Assembly: GCF_019112525.1 (NCBI RefSeq)
Contig: NZ_CP077800.1
Location: 1-64,000, forward strand
Source: Modestobacter sp. L9-4
Lineage (GTDB): Bacteria; Actinomycetota; Actinomycetes; Mycobacteriales; Geodermatophilaceae
Direction: 5' to 3'
Length of the DNA: 64,000 bases
Numbering within the stretch: position 1 is the stretch's first letter; the number at the start of each line of letters is the position of its first letter. Shown here piece after piece: positions 1 through 14,212 of the stretch. Under the pieces are notes generated by a model that saw only the letters and a list, made by a program, of their open reading frames with translations, made no database searches and had not been told where the DNA came from. Made by a program: the position numbers and the translations under genes.

Positions 1-141
1 GTCCGCTCCTTGAGAACTCAACAGCGTGCCGAAAGTCAGTGCCAAGTAACAAATCCCCATACGGTGTCTTCGGATGCCGTTGGGTTCCTTTGGTTGATTG
101 AACGAGAGTGCCAACTCTTGGTCTCAGCTGCGATCAAATCA
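1..141 (+). other. pre-16S rRNA leader (partial)
   Basis: Transcribed leader upstream of 16S; the rrn promoter lies outside the window. It contains the TTGAGAACTCAACAGC stretch (about 11-26) that I recognise from actinobacterial pre-rRNA leaders. At 61-80 there is an 8-bp hairpin closed by a UUCG tetraloop (two G-U wobbles), probably a processing or antitermination structure. Short reading frames here are chance. Confidence 0.6.
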
Positions 142-5330
<5,189 letters not shown>

Positions 5331-5362
5331 ACAACACCCAGCCTCATAGCTTTTCTAGTTGT

Positions 5363-5396
5363 CTCGCGTCCACTGTGTGGTTCTGAACGTACGGAA
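5363..5396 (+). other. 3' half of pre-23S processing stem
   Basis: CTCGCGTCCACTGTGTGG followed by TTCTGAACGTACGGAA pairs with 2065-2098 with only a few mismatches. Together they close the 23S sequence into a loop for RNase III cleavage. Confidence 0.8.
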
Positions 5397-5471
5397 CCCA
5401 CCCCCGACCCGATCCCCGCACTCTCGTGTGGTGGTCCGGGTGGAGTGGGGTGGGCCCGATAAGTTCACAGC

Positions 5472-5589
5472 GTTACGGCGGTCATGGCGAAAGGGAAACG
5501 CCCGGTCTCATTCCGAACCCGGAAGCTAAGCCTTTCAGCGCCGATGGTACTGCCCCGGGGACGGGGTGGGAGAGTAGGACGCCGCCGGA
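5472..5589 (+). rRNA. rrf: 5S ribosomal RNA
   Basis: About 118 bases starting GTTACGGCGGTCATGGCG and ending GTAGGACGCCGCCGGAC. The two ends pair as helix I, and CCGGTCTCATTCCGAACCCG (5511-5530) is the conserved loop B/C region. It lies about 140 bases after 23S and directly before a strong terminator, completing the rrn operon. Confidence 0.96.
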
Positions 5590-5598
5590 CACAACTCA

Positions 5599-5640
5599 AC
5601 GAAACGGGGGTCGGAGCTTAGGCTCCGGCTCCCGTTTCGT
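5599..5640 (+). terminator. rrn operon terminator
   Basis: Two 19-base arms (5599-5617 and 5622-5640) around the loop TTAG pair completely, with only two G-U wobbles. The outer part is ACGAAACGGG/CCCGTTTCGT. It starts 10 bases after the 5S end. There is no long U-run, as is common in actinobacteria. Confidence 0.93.
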
Positions 5641-5759
5641 GCGTTTGTCCGCTCTCGTCGACGGACCAGACCCCCGCTCAGCGGTGGAGAGCTGGTTGCG
5701 ATGCCGTTCAGGTGCCCCCGCCGGGCGTGCGCCGTTCACCAGTGAGGTACGTAGACACC

Positions 5760-8135
5760 ATGACTTCTCCGCGACGCGGGCCGGCAGGCTCCGATCGAGG
5801 CCGAGGCAACAGCGGCGGCAGTGGCGCCCCCCGCCAGGGCGGCGCGGCACGTCCGGCCGGCCACCGTGGGTCCCGTCCCACCGGGTACGGCGCAGGTGCC
5901 GGTGGCGCCTCTGGTTCGTCACGTGACGATGCCTACCGCGCACGCGGCGGTGCCGCCGGCGGCGAGTGGGGTGCGCGCCCGTCCGGCGGACGACCGCAGC
6001 GCGGTCGCCCCCAGGGTGACGGCGCCCCCCGTCGCGACGCGCAGGAACGCGGCCCCCGCACCGACCGGCCCACCGGTACCGGCCGGCCTCAGGGTGACCG
6101 TCCGTCCTGGCAGGACCGCGCCCCCCGCGGTGACCGCCCCACGAGCGGCGGACGCCCCACTGGGGGTGGACGCCCGACCGGTGGTGGCCGTCCCTCCGGC
6201 GACCGCGCCGGTGGTGGCCGCCCGTCCGGTGACCGCCCGTCCTGGCAGGACCGCCGTCCCGCAGGGGCAGGACGTCCCTCCGGCGACCGTCCGTCGTGGC
6301 AGGACCGCGGGGACCGTCCCCAGGGTGGCCGTCCCCAGGGTGGGGGCCGTCCCTCGGGAGACCGCCCTGCCGGTGGCCGCCCGTCGGGTGACCGCCCGTC
6401 GTGGCAGGACCGCCGTCCCGGTGGGGACCGTCCCGCCGGTGGTGGGCGTCCCTCCGGTGACCGTCCGGGCTCCCAGGACCGTCGTCCGAGCGGTGACCGT
6501 CCTGCCGGTGGCGGCCGCCCGTCTGGCGACCGTCCGTCGTGGCAGGACCGCCGTCCGGGTGGGGACCGTCCCTCCGGGGGCGGCCGCCCGTCTGGCGACC
6601 GCCCCTCGTGGCAGGACCGCCGTCCCGGTGGGGACCGCCCGTCCGGTGCTGGGCGTCCCTCTGGCGACCGTCCGGGCTTCCAGGACCGTCGTCCCGGTGG
6701 TGACCGTCCTGCCGGTGGCGGCCGCCCGTCCGGTGATCGCCCGGCGTGGCAGGACCGCCGCCCCGGTGGCGACCGTCCCGCCGGTGGTCGGCCGTCGGGT
6801 GACCGTCCGGCGTTCCAGGACCGTCGTCCGGGTGGAGACCGTCCTGCTGGTGGGCGTCCCTCCGGTGACCGTCCGGCGTGGCAGGACCGCCGTCCCGGCG
6901 GGGACCGTCCCACCGGTGGCCGTCCGTCGGGCGACCGTGGAGACCGCCCGCAGGGCGACCGCCCGGCGTGGCAGGACCGCCGCCCCGGCGGCGACCGACC
7001 CTCCGGTGCTGACCGCCCGGCGCCTGCCGGACGTCCCGCCGGCGACACCCCGTCCTGGCAGGACCGCCGCCCCGAGCGACGGCCGGCCGGCGGGCGCGAC
7101 GAGGAGGGCGGCAGCCGGCCCGCCGGCCCGCCGATCCCCGAGTGGGCCGACCCCCGTGACCTCGACCCGGCGGTCCGCTCCGCCCTGCGCAGCCTGGACT
7201 CCCGCAACGCCGAGCTGGTGGGCAAGCACCTCGCCGCCGCCGGTGGCCTGGTCGACGACGAGCCCGAGCTCGCCCTGCAGCACGCCCGTGCGGCCCGTGA
7301 CCGGGCCTCGCGCATCGCCCCGGTCCGCGAGGCCGTCGGGGTCGCCGCCTACCTCGCCGGCGACTTCGCCGAGGCCGCCCGGGAGATCCGCGCCTACGCC
7401 CGGATGAGCGGCGACCAGAGCTACCGGGCCGTCCTCGCCGACTGCGAGCGCGCCCTCGGCCGCCCGGAGAACGCGCTGCGCCTCGTGGCCGAGGCCCTCG
7501 AGGGCCAGCCCGACGACGAGGAGCTCGTGGAGCTGCAGCTGGTGGAGGCCGGCGCCCGGCAGGACCTCGGTGAGCTCCCCGCTGCGGCCCTCATCCTCGA
7601 GGCCGCACTCGGTGGCCGGCCCACCCCGGCCGGTCTCGGCCACCCCGACCTGGGTCAGCTCCGGCTGGCCACCGCCTACGCCGACCTGCTCGCCGCCCGC
7701 GGTGAGGAGGAGCTGGCCATGGACTGGTACGGCGCGATCGCCGCCGCCGACCCCGACGACCTCACCGGCGTCTCCGACCACTTCCTCGACGACGAGGACG
7801 AGGACGACGAGCTCGACGGTGACGAGCTCGCCGGCGGGCTCGACGAGGACGACGACGCCGAGGGTGACGTCCTGGTGGGCGCGGACTCCGACGGGTCGTC
7901 CGTCGACGAGCCGACCACTGCGCCGACCACGGTCACGGCCGAGCTGGACGACGACGAGGACGACGACGAGGCCGAGGTGGACGACGTCGACGAGGGAGCC
8001 CTCGACGACGTGGCCGACGACGACATCGAGGCCGAGGTCGCCGAACTGCTCGGTGAGGTGCCCCCGCCGCCGGTGGAGCGGGACCACAGCCGGCTGTTCC
8101 AGCAGGCGACGGAGCAGCACCCTCCGACGAACTGA
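5760..8135 (+). CDS. TPR protein with long Arg/Gly/Pro tandem-repeat N-terminus and acidic tail
   Basis: 791 aa, function unknown. Three regions differ sharply. Residues about 1-450 are low-complexity and basic, with 13 copies of a WQDRRPGGDRP-type unit spaced by RPSGDRP/AGGGRP. Residues about 455-660 are a helical tetratricopeptide-like domain beginning PIPEWADPRDLDPAVRSALR; from memory this resembles the mycobacterial Rv1691 protein. Residues about 680-780 are extremely acidic, with runs of D and E. The context (HAD phosphatase, tlyA, NAD kinase, recN downstream) supports the Rv1691 equivalence. The start is ATG 5760, with GAGG about 12 bases upstream; an in-frame GTG at 5712 would add 16 residues. 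No signal peptide or membrane segment is seen. The opposing charges suggest RNA or ribosome association or self-interaction, which is inference only. Confidence 0.85.
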   Translation: MTSPRRGPAGSDRGRGNSGGSGAPRQGGAARPAGHRGSRPTGYGAGAGGASGSSRDDAYRARGGAAGGEWGARPSGGRPQRGRPQGDGAPRRDAQERGPRTDRPTGTGRPQGDRPSWQDRAPRGDRPTSGGRPTGGGRPTGGGRPSGDRAGGGRPSGDRPSWQDRRPAGAGRPSGDRPSWQDRGDRPQGGRPQGGGRPSGDRPAGGRPSGDRPSWQDRRPGGDRPAGGGRPSGDRPGSQDRRPSGDRPAGGGRPSGDRPSWQDRRPGGDRPSGGGRPSGDRPSWQDRRPGGDRPSGAGRPSGDRPGFQDRRPGGDRPAGGGRPSGDRPAWQDRRPGGDRPAGGRPSGDRPAFQDRRPGGDRPAGGRPSGDRPAWQDRRPGGDRPTGGRPSGDRGDRPQGDRPAWQDRRPGGDRPSGADRPAPAGRPAGDTPSWQDRRPERRPAGGRDEEGGSRPAGPPIPEWADPRDLDPAVRSALRSLDSRNAELVGKHLAAAGGLVDDEPELALQHARAARDRASRIAPVREAVGVAAYLAGDFAEAAREIRAYARMSGDQSYRAVLADCERALGRPENALRLVAEALEGQPDDEELVELQLVEAGARQDLGELPAAALILEAALGGRPTPAGLGHPDLGQLRLATAYADLLAARGEEELAMDWYGAIAAADPDDLTGVSDHFLDDEDEDDELDGDELAGGLDEDDDAEGDVLVGADSDGSSVDEPTTAPTTVTAELDDDEDDDEAEVDDVDEGALDDVADDDIEAEVAELLGEVPPPPVERDHSRLFQQATEQHPPTN
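6090..7085 (+). repeat. in-frame tandem repeats encoding GDRP-WQDRRP units
   Basis: Imperfect units of about 60-75 bases built on TGGCAGGACCGCCGTCC and GGTGACCGTCC/GGGGACCG. Unit lengths are multiples of three, so the frame is kept. Variants encode SWQDR, GFQDR, AFQDR, AWQDR and GSQDR. Near-identical neighbours (for example around 6540-6680) suggest recent unequal exchange. The same bias keeps all other frames open and produces long false reading frames on both strands. Confidence 0.93.
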
Positions 8136-8220
8136 TCCGCTCCGTCCACACCGGCCGGCGTCGTCCACAGAATGCGGACGACGCTGGCCGGTGGGGGCGG
8201 CGGGCCACGAGGCTCGGAGC

Positions 8221-8571
8221 ATGAGCCTGACCGTGATCGACCGCAACGACGTCGTCCTGCGGGGGCGGCTGAGCGCGCCCCCGGAGCTCCGCCCCATGCC
8301 CAGCGGGGACACGCTCCTGCTGTTCAAGCTCGTCGTGCGCCGCGAGGACCCGCGACCGCGCGGCCCGAGGTCCGACGTCATCACCTGCGTGAGCTACGCA
8401 CCCGCTCTGCAGCGGTACGCGGCGGCCTGGACCGTCGAGGACGTCGTCGAGGTCGAGGGCTCGCTGCAGCGCCGGTTCTGGCGCACCCCCACCGGCACCG
8501 CCGTGGCCTACGAGGTCAGCTGCCGCCGCGGCCGCAAGGTGGGCCGCACGTCACGCGCCCAGCCGGCCTGA
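8221..8571 (+). CDS. small single-stranded DNA-binding protein
   Basis: 116 aa with an OB-fold pattern of the SSB family: N-terminal VIDRNDVVLRGRLSAPPELR, then the strand LLLFKLVVRR, DVITCVSYAPALQRYAAAW, and VVEVEGSLQRRFWRT. It lacks the acidic PF-ending tail of the main replicative SSB and ends SRAQPA. It is therefore likely an accessory paralogue, of the kind actinobacteria often carry beside their essential ssb. Start is ATG 8221, with only a weak GGAGC immediately upstream. It is convergent with the DUF1015 gene, with just three bases between their stop codons. Confidence 0.8.
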   Translation: MSLTVIDRNDVVLRGRLSAPPELRPMPSGDTLLLFKLVVRREDPRPRGPRSDVITCVSYAPALQRYAAAWTVEDVVEVEGSLQRRFWRTPTGTAVAYEVSCRRGRKVGRTSRAQPA

Positions 8572-8574
8572 GGC

Positions 8575-9885
8575 TCAGTCCTCGTGCGGTCGCAGGACCA
8601 GGCCCGTGCGGGGCTTGGGCACGAACAGCGTCGACTTGCGCGGCATCCGGGCGCCGGCCCGCGCCACCGCGGCCACGTCCGAGGGCGACGGCGAGCGCAG
8701 CAGCAGCGCTACGCCGGACCGGTCCCGGGCCGACTGCAGCGCCTCGTCCACGTCGTGGGCGATGAGCACCGACGCCGGGTCGTCGGGCAGCCCCCACAGC
8801 CGGGACAGCACCGCGGCGTGCGCCAGGACGACGTCGAGCCGGCGCCACGCCGCCGGTGCCTCCGCGGGGACGGCGGCGAGCATCTCCGGCGCGGGGTGGG
8901 ACAGCTCGGCGACACCCACCCCGTCGGTGACCAGGAAGGCCGGGCCGTCCCGCCGTGCCGTCCAGTCCTCGACCACCCGGCGCAGGTCACCGTCGGTGGG
9001 GGAGAGGTCCTGCACGGCGAAGCCGGCCGCGGCCGTGGCGAGCGCGTCGGCGAGGGCGAGGTCGGGCACCACCCGGTGGATCGCCTGCAGGCGCAGGCCC
9101 CCGGCGCCCATCGGGGTCAACAGCGCCAGCACGCTGCCGTGCCCGCCGTGCGCCTGCTGGTGGTCGCGAGCGGCGGCGAACCGGTGGTGGCCGTCAGCGA
9201 TCACGGCCCGGGTGGCGGCCAGCGCCCGGGGCAACCGGTCCAGCACGTCGGGGTCGGTGACCCGCCACAGCCGGTGCACGACCCCGTCGGGGTCGGCGAC
9301 CTCGACCGTGGGCGGGCTGCCGACGGCGACCCGGTCGGTCAGCTCCGCGACCACGGCGTCGGCGTCGTGGGCCAGCACGATCGGCTCGAGGTCGGTGTCG
9401 GTGGCGGCCAGCAGTGCGGCCCGCCCGGCGACGGCGGGCGCGAACGTGTCCTCGTGCGGCAGCACCGCCGCCGACCCCGCCGGCGGCACGGTGACCGCGC
9501 CCAGCCAGCCCGTCGTCGGCTCGCTGCCGGGGGCGCTCATCTCGTACCGCCACAGGGCAGGGGCCTCCTCGCGCACCAGCACGCCCTCGGCCAGCCAGGC
9601 GTGCAGCGTCTGCGCCGCGACCGTGGCCGACGCGCGGTCCCGGCCGGCCCGGGTTCCCTCCGGGCTGTCAGCCGGGTCGACGTGGGGCAGGATCAGGCGG
9701 ACGATGTTGTGCGGATCGGCCGCGGCCAGACGCTCGCGGCCCGCCGCGGTCACCAGGTCGTAGGCCGGCGAGCTCACCCGCGCCAGCTGCGCGGCGTCGT
9801 GGTCGCGGTACAGCAGGGCACGGAACGGCCGGACGTCGAGGCCCGCTTCGTCAGGAGGCGGGGCGTCCGCCGACGTCGAGGGCAC
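8575..9885 (-). CDS. DUF1015 family protein
   Basis: 436 aa, recognised as DUF1015 by the N-terminal VRPFRALLYR...VSSPAYDLVTAAGRE segment, the central ALWRYEM, and VIADGHHRFAAARDHQQ (about residues 225-241), the family's conserved histidine-rich motif. The biochemical role is uncertain; some distant relatives have been linked to serine kinase activity, which I cannot confirm here. The reading frame opens at 9915, but I prefer GTG 9885. A TACGAT -10 hexamer (9892-9897, minus strand) ends 6 bases upstream, which fits leaderless transcription. It is divergent from the TPR gene at 9963. Confidence 0.8.
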   Translation of the reverse strand: MPSTSADAPPPDEAGLDVRPFRALLYRDHDAAQLARVSSPAYDLVTAAGRERLAAADPHNIVRLILPHVDPADSPEGTRAGRDRASATVAAQTLHAWLAEGVLVREEAPALWRYEMSAPGSEPTTGWLGAVTVPPAGSAAVLPHEDTFAPAVAGRAALLAATDTDLEPIVLAHDADAVVAELTDRVAVGSPPTVEVADPDGVVHRLWRVTDPDVLDRLPRALAATRAVIADGHHRFAAARDHQQAHGGHGSVLALLTPMGAGGLRLQAIHRVVPDLALADALATAAAGFAVQDLSPTDGDLRRVVEDWTARRDGPAFLVTDGVGVAELSHPAPEMLAAVPAEAPAAWRRLDVVLAHAAVLSRLWGLPDDPASVLIAHDVDEALQSARDRSGVALLLRSPSPSDVAAVARAGARMPRKSTLFVPKPRTGLVLRPHED

Positions 9886-9891
9886 GGGTCC

Positions 9892-9897
9892 GATCGT
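9892..9897 (-). promoter_or_regulatory. -10 element for the DUF1015 gene
   Basis: TACGAT on the minus strand fits the actinobacterial TANNNT consensus and lies 6 bases before the GTG at 9885. That places the transcription start at or next to the start codon. No clear -35 was found. Confidence 0.4.
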
Positions 9898-9962
9898 AGG
9901 AGCGCGTCGCCGCACGTCCCGCGGGGGCGTCGGCCACGGGCGCGTGCCAGGGAGGAGCGGCG

Positions 9963-10364
9963 GTGGTCGACCCAGGACAGCCCGACGGCGGGGTCTACGA
10001 GTGGTACCAGCGGGGGCTGCAGCTGCTGGCCGCCCGCAACCCGGCTGCGGCCGCGACGCTCCTGGAGCGGGCGGTGGCCGCCGAACCGGCCTCCCGCAGT
10101 GTCCGGGAGGCCCTGGCCCGCGCCCAGTACGACGCCGGCCGCTACCGGGACGCGATCGACAGCTTCACCTCCCTCATCGCCGCCAACCCCACCGACGACT
10201 ACGCCCAGTTCGGGCTCGGCCTGGCCGCCAGCCGGGCCGGCGACCTCGAGCTGGCCGCCGAGCACCTCGCCCTGGCCGTGGCCATGCGCCCCGACCTCGA
10301 CCACTACGCCCGCGCGCTGCGCGGGGTCCGGGCCCGCCGCGGCCTGGCGGAGGAGCTCCCATGA
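9963..10364 (+). CDS. small tetratricopeptide-repeat protein
   Basis: 133 aa. It has three TPR-like helical pairs: WYQRGLQLLAARNPAAAATLLERAVAAEP, SVREALARAQYDAGRYRDAIDSFTSLIAANP, and YAQFGLGLAASRAGDLELAAEHLALAVAMRP. These have the typical A, G, Y and P spacing of the 34-residue repeat. There is no signal peptide or membrane segment, so it is probably a cytoplasmic adaptor. Start is GTG 9963 behind a strong GGAGGAGC ribosome site. It lies 40 bases before the HAD phosphatase and reads with it, so the two are probably co-transcribed. Confidence 0.85.
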   Translation: MVDPGQPDGGVYEWYQRGLQLLAARNPAAAATLLERAVAAEPASRSVREALARAQYDAGRYRDAIDSFTSLIAANPTDDYAQFGLGLAASRAGDLELAAEHLALAVAMRPDLDHYARALRGVRARRGLAEELP

Positions 10365-10404
10365 CCTGCTGCACCCACCCGTCCCGCACCCCGCAGGTCC
10401 AGCC

Positions 10405-11478
10405 GTGACCGACGACCGGCCCCCGCTCTCGGCAGGCAGCGACGCGCCGCCCACCGCCACCCACGACGTCGCCCTGCTCGACCTCGACGGCGTCGTCTAC
10501 GTCGGGCCGGCCGCGGTGCCCGGGGTGCCCGTGGCGCTCAGCGACGCCCGCACCGCCGGCATGCGGCTGGGGTTCGTCACCAACAACGCCGCCCGCACCC
10601 CCGAGCAGGTGGCCGCCCACCTCACCGAGCTGGGCGTCCCGGCCGAGCCCGGCGACGTCATCACCAGCTCGCAGGCGGCCGCCTCCGTGGTGGCCGGCCT
10701 CGTCGGGGCCGGCGGCCGGGTGCTCGCCGTCGGCGGACCCGGGGTCACGGCGGCGCTGACCGCGGCCGGGCTGACCGTCGTGGAGCGAGCCGAGGACTCC
10801 CCGGCCGCCGTCGTCCAGGGCTACGGGCCGGCGGTGGGGTGGACGCAGCTGGCCGAGGCCGTCGTCGCCGTCCGGGGCGGGGCGCGGCACGTCGCCACGA
10901 ACACCGACGCGACCATCCCGTCCCCGCGCGGTGTGCTGCCGGGCAACGGCGCCCTGGTGGGGGTGGTCAGCACCGTCACCGGTCAGCAGCCGCTGGTCAC
11001 CGGCAAGCCCGACCCGGCCATGCACGCCGAGTGCGTCCGGCGCACCGATGCCCGCCGGCCGCTGGTCGTCGGCGACCGGCTCGACACCGACATCGAGGGC
11101 GCGCGCCGGGCCGGCGCCGACAGCCTGCTGGTGCTCTCCGGCGTCGCGACCCCCGCCGACCTGCTCGCCGCCGGGCCCGTACACCGGCCAGACCTGCTCG
11201 CCCCCGACGCCGCCGGGCTGCTCACCGCCCACCCGCCGGTGACGCGGGCGGGTGCGGCGTGGCGCTGCCGCGGGTGGACGGCCGAGGCGGTCGACGGCGT
11301 GCTCACCCTGCAGGCCGACGGGTCCGACACCGGGCAGACCGACGGGCTGGACGGCCTGCGGGCGCTGGCCGTCGCGCACTGGGCCGAGCACCCGGGAGAG
11401 GGGGCACCGGCCGTCGTCCGCGGTGGTGACGCCGTCGCGACCGAGGCGCTGCGCGGCTGGGGGCTGGCCGGCGACTGA
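10405..11478 (+). CDS. HAD-IIA phosphatase (NagD / glycerol-3-phosphate phosphatase type)
   Basis: 357 aa. The HAD motifs are DLDGVVYVG (about residue 26, catalytic aspartates), FVTNNAARTPEQ (motif II Thr), TGKPDP (motif III Lys) and VVGDRLDTDIEGA (motif IV). The NagD-type cap lies between motifs II and III. It is syntenic with mycobacterial Rv1692, reported as a glycerol-3-phosphate phosphatase, which makes lipid-polar-head turnover a reasonable guess. The C-terminal 100 residues are an extra domain. Start is GTG 10405 (VTDDRPPLSAG); upstream in-frame sequence runs through neighbouring genes and is not coding. Confidence 0.88.
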   Translation: MTDDRPPLSAGSDAPPTATHDVALLDLDGVVYVGPAAVPGVPVALSDARTAGMRLGFVTNNAARTPEQVAAHLTELGVPAEPGDVITSSQAAASVVAGLVGAGGRVLAVGGPGVTAALTAAGLTVVERAEDSPAAVVQGYGPAVGWTQLAEAVVAVRGGARHVATNTDATIPSPRGVLPGNGALVGVVSTVTGQQPLVTGKPDPAMHAECVRRTDARRPLVVGDRLDTDIEGARRAGADSLLVLSGVATPADLLAAGPVHRPDLLAPDAAGLLTAHPPVTRAGAAWRCRGWTAEAVDGVLTLQADGSDTGQTDGLDGLRALAVAHWAEHPGEGAPAVVRGGDAVATEALRGWGLAGD

Positions 11479-11494
11479 GCGGCCGGCCGCGGGA

Positions 11495-11833
11495 TCAGAG
11501 CAGGGAGCGCAGCCGCAGCATGTCGCGCAGCCCGGCCTCCAGCTTCACCCGGCCGGTGGCCCACGCGGGGGCGAAGGCGAGCTCGCCGGAGGTCAGCGCG
11601 AGCAGGTCGTCGCTGGTCATGGTCAGGCGGATGTCGGCCTTGGGCACGACCGGGGAGTCCGGTACCGCGGTCATGTCGTGCACCGAGCCCAGCGCCAGCC
11701 GGCCGGCGACCACCTGACCGAGGTCGGTCAGCCGGCAGGACACGGTGCGGTCGAGGTCGCGGGCGCCGTCGGCGGCGGCCAGCTTCCCGACGAAGCCGTC
11801 CAGGGCGGTCATGCACTGCTCCAGCGTGGCCAC
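11495..11833 (-). CDS. SCP2 sterol-binding-domain protein
   Basis: 112 aa, about the length of one SCP2 fold. Features seen are ALDGFVGKLAAAD..., DLDRTVSCRLTDLGQVVAGRLALGSV, and the C-terminal pattern ADIRLTMTSDDLLALTSGELAFAPAWATGRVKLEAGLRDMLRLRSLL. The last part, a SDDLLALxxGxLxxxxAxxxGRxKxxG arrangement, is typical of small actinobacterial SCP2 proteins that bind hydrophobic ligands. Start is GTG 11833, with GAGGAGG about 10 bases upstream on the minus strand. It is convergent with the HAD gene and divergent from the tlyA operon. Confidence 0.82.
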   Translation of the reverse strand: MATLEQCMTALDGFVGKLAAADGARDLDRTVSCRLTDLGQVVAGRLALGSVHDMTAVPDSPVVPKADIRLTMTSDDLLALTSGELAFAPAWATGRVKLEAGLRDMLRLRSLL

Positions 11834-12117
11834 GTGCGGGGTGCCTCCTCGAACCAGGGGACCGCGCCGGCCGGCCGGGGGGTCCGGCGGTGCCGACCCG
11901 GCCAGGAACAGCCGGTGGTCCGTCGCCGGACGCTACCGGCGGGGTCCGACGGTCGCCGACGGCGGGCGGCCCCCGACCCGGCTCTGTCCACCGTCCCGGG
12001 CACGCACAGCCGCCTGTCGGGCTCGGCCGGTAACCTCGGGGCGCGCCGGTCCCCGGCAGCCCGGCCGGCCCTGCAGCGGGCCGGCACCCGACAGCGACGA
12101 GTGGACAGGAGGACCGC

Positions 12118-12347
12118 GTGAGCCAGCCCCATCACCCCCGCCCGGTCCCCGGTCCGGTCGCCCCTCGACCCGCTGCCCCAGGGCCGGCTGCGGTCCCCGC
12201 GCCTGGTCCGGGCACCCCGGCGGGTGCGGGGTCCGCCGGTCGGCCCTTCGCCGATCTGGCCGAGCGTCCGGTGTCCGAGCACGTCGCGGTGTTCGAGGCC
12301 GAGCACGACCGGCTGCAGCGCGAGCTGGCCACCATCGACCAGCTCTG

Positions 12348-12348
<1 letters not shown>
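12118..12348 (+). CDS. small conserved protein upstream of tlyA
   Basis: 76 aa, occupying the position of mycobacterial Rv1693. The first 45 residues are Pro/Ala-rich and low-complexity. The conserved part is C-terminal, RPFADLAERPVSEHVAVFE followed by AEHDRLQRELATIDQL, one amphipathic helix. Start is GTG 12118, with AGGAGGA about 6 bases upstream. Its TGA overlaps the tlyA ATG (TGATG), so translation is coupled. Function unknown. Confidence 0.75.
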
Positions 12349-13141
<793 letters not shown>

Positions 13142-13145
<4 letters not shown>

Positions 13146-14212
13146 CCCAGGGCATCGTCGCTCCGGCCGGTCAGACCACCCGCCGCGTCCTGCTGGCCGT
13201 GCACACCGGGCGGGCCGACATCGTCGACCTCGCCCGGTCGGCTGCGGCCCGCCTCACCCGGGCGGGCATCGTCGTGCGCCTGCTCGACGACGAGGCCGAG
13301 GACATGGCCGTGCCCGGTGCCGAGGTGTGCCCGTTCGGGCCCGGCGCGGCCGAGGGCGTGGAGCTCGTGCTGGTCTTCGGTGGTGACGGCACCTTCCTGC
13401 GCGCCGCGGAGCTCGCCCGGAGCACCGACGCGGCCATCGTCGGGGTGAACCTGGGGCGGGTCGGCTTCCTCGCCGAGACCGAGCCCGACGCCATCGAGGA
13501 GATGATCGCTGCCGTCGAGCGGCGCGAGTACCAGGTCGAGGAGCGGCTCACCCTCGACGCGACGGTCTACGACGACGCCGGTGAGCTCGTCGGGGAGACC
13601 TGGGGGCTCAACGAGGTCTCCATCGAGAAGGTCGACCGTGCCCGGGTCCTCGACGTGGTCCTGGAGGTCGACGGCCGGCCGCTGACCAGCTTCGGTTGCG
13701 ACGGCATCCTGTGCGCCACCCCGACCGGCTCCACCGCCTACGCCTTCTCCGCCGGCGGCCCGGTCGTGTGGCCCGACGTCGACGCGCTGCTGGTGGTGCC
13801 CACGAACGCGCATGCGCTGTTCGCGCGCCCGCTGGTCGCCTCGCCGGCCTCGGTGCTCACCGTCGCCATCCCACCCGACGGCAACCGCGCCCGGGTCTCC
13901 GCCGACGGCCGCCGGGTCATCGACGTGCCCGACGGCGGACGCGTCGAGGTGCGCCGGTCCGACCGGCCGGTGCGGATCGCCCGGGTCAACCCGACCAGCT
14001 TCAGCGACCGCCTGGTCGCCAAGTTCGGGCTCCCGGTGCGCGGCTTCCGCGACGCCCGCTCGCACGGCCCCGGCCACGAGGCCCCGGTCTTCGCCCAGAA
14101 CGTGCTCACCCGCGGCATCGCCACCGCCGGCAGCCCGACCGTCGGCAGCCCGGCGCACGACGACGCCCCGACCGAGGAGGCAGCCGGTGGCTCCCCGCAC
14201 CGCACGGCCTGA
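13142..14212 (+). CDS. nadK: NAD kinase
   Basis: 356 aa. Phosphorylates NAD to NADP. The diagnostic GGDGTFLRAAE (about residues 80-90), NLGRVGFLAE, the WGLNEVSIEK strand and the CDGILCATPTGSTAYAFSAGGPVVWPD region (split across two motifs) are all present. The C-terminal 60 residues beyond the core are Pro/Ala-rich and look disordered. GTG 13142 overlaps the tlyA stop (GTGA). recN begins inside its last 26 bases, so tlyA-nadK-recN are translationally linked, the same order as in mycobacteria. Confidence 0.95.

Noticed and set aside
5918-5927. GTCACGTGAC palindrome inside the repeat/TPR gene
   Set aside because: Matches the core of the 60-kb motif but is inside coding sequence and lacks the full YGATG side. 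Probably chance.
6090-7085. CRISPR-like regular repeats
   Set aside because: Units are contiguous, imperfect, in frame and coding; there are no unique spacers and no cas genes.
5919-8384. Long minus-strand frame opposite the repeat/TPR gene, plus a long frame in the third plus-strand phase
   Set aside because: They result from GC-rich repeats whose unit lengths are multiples of three. Their peptides are Arg/Thr/Val low-complexity with no domain, and the plus-strand frame has the conserved TPR core.
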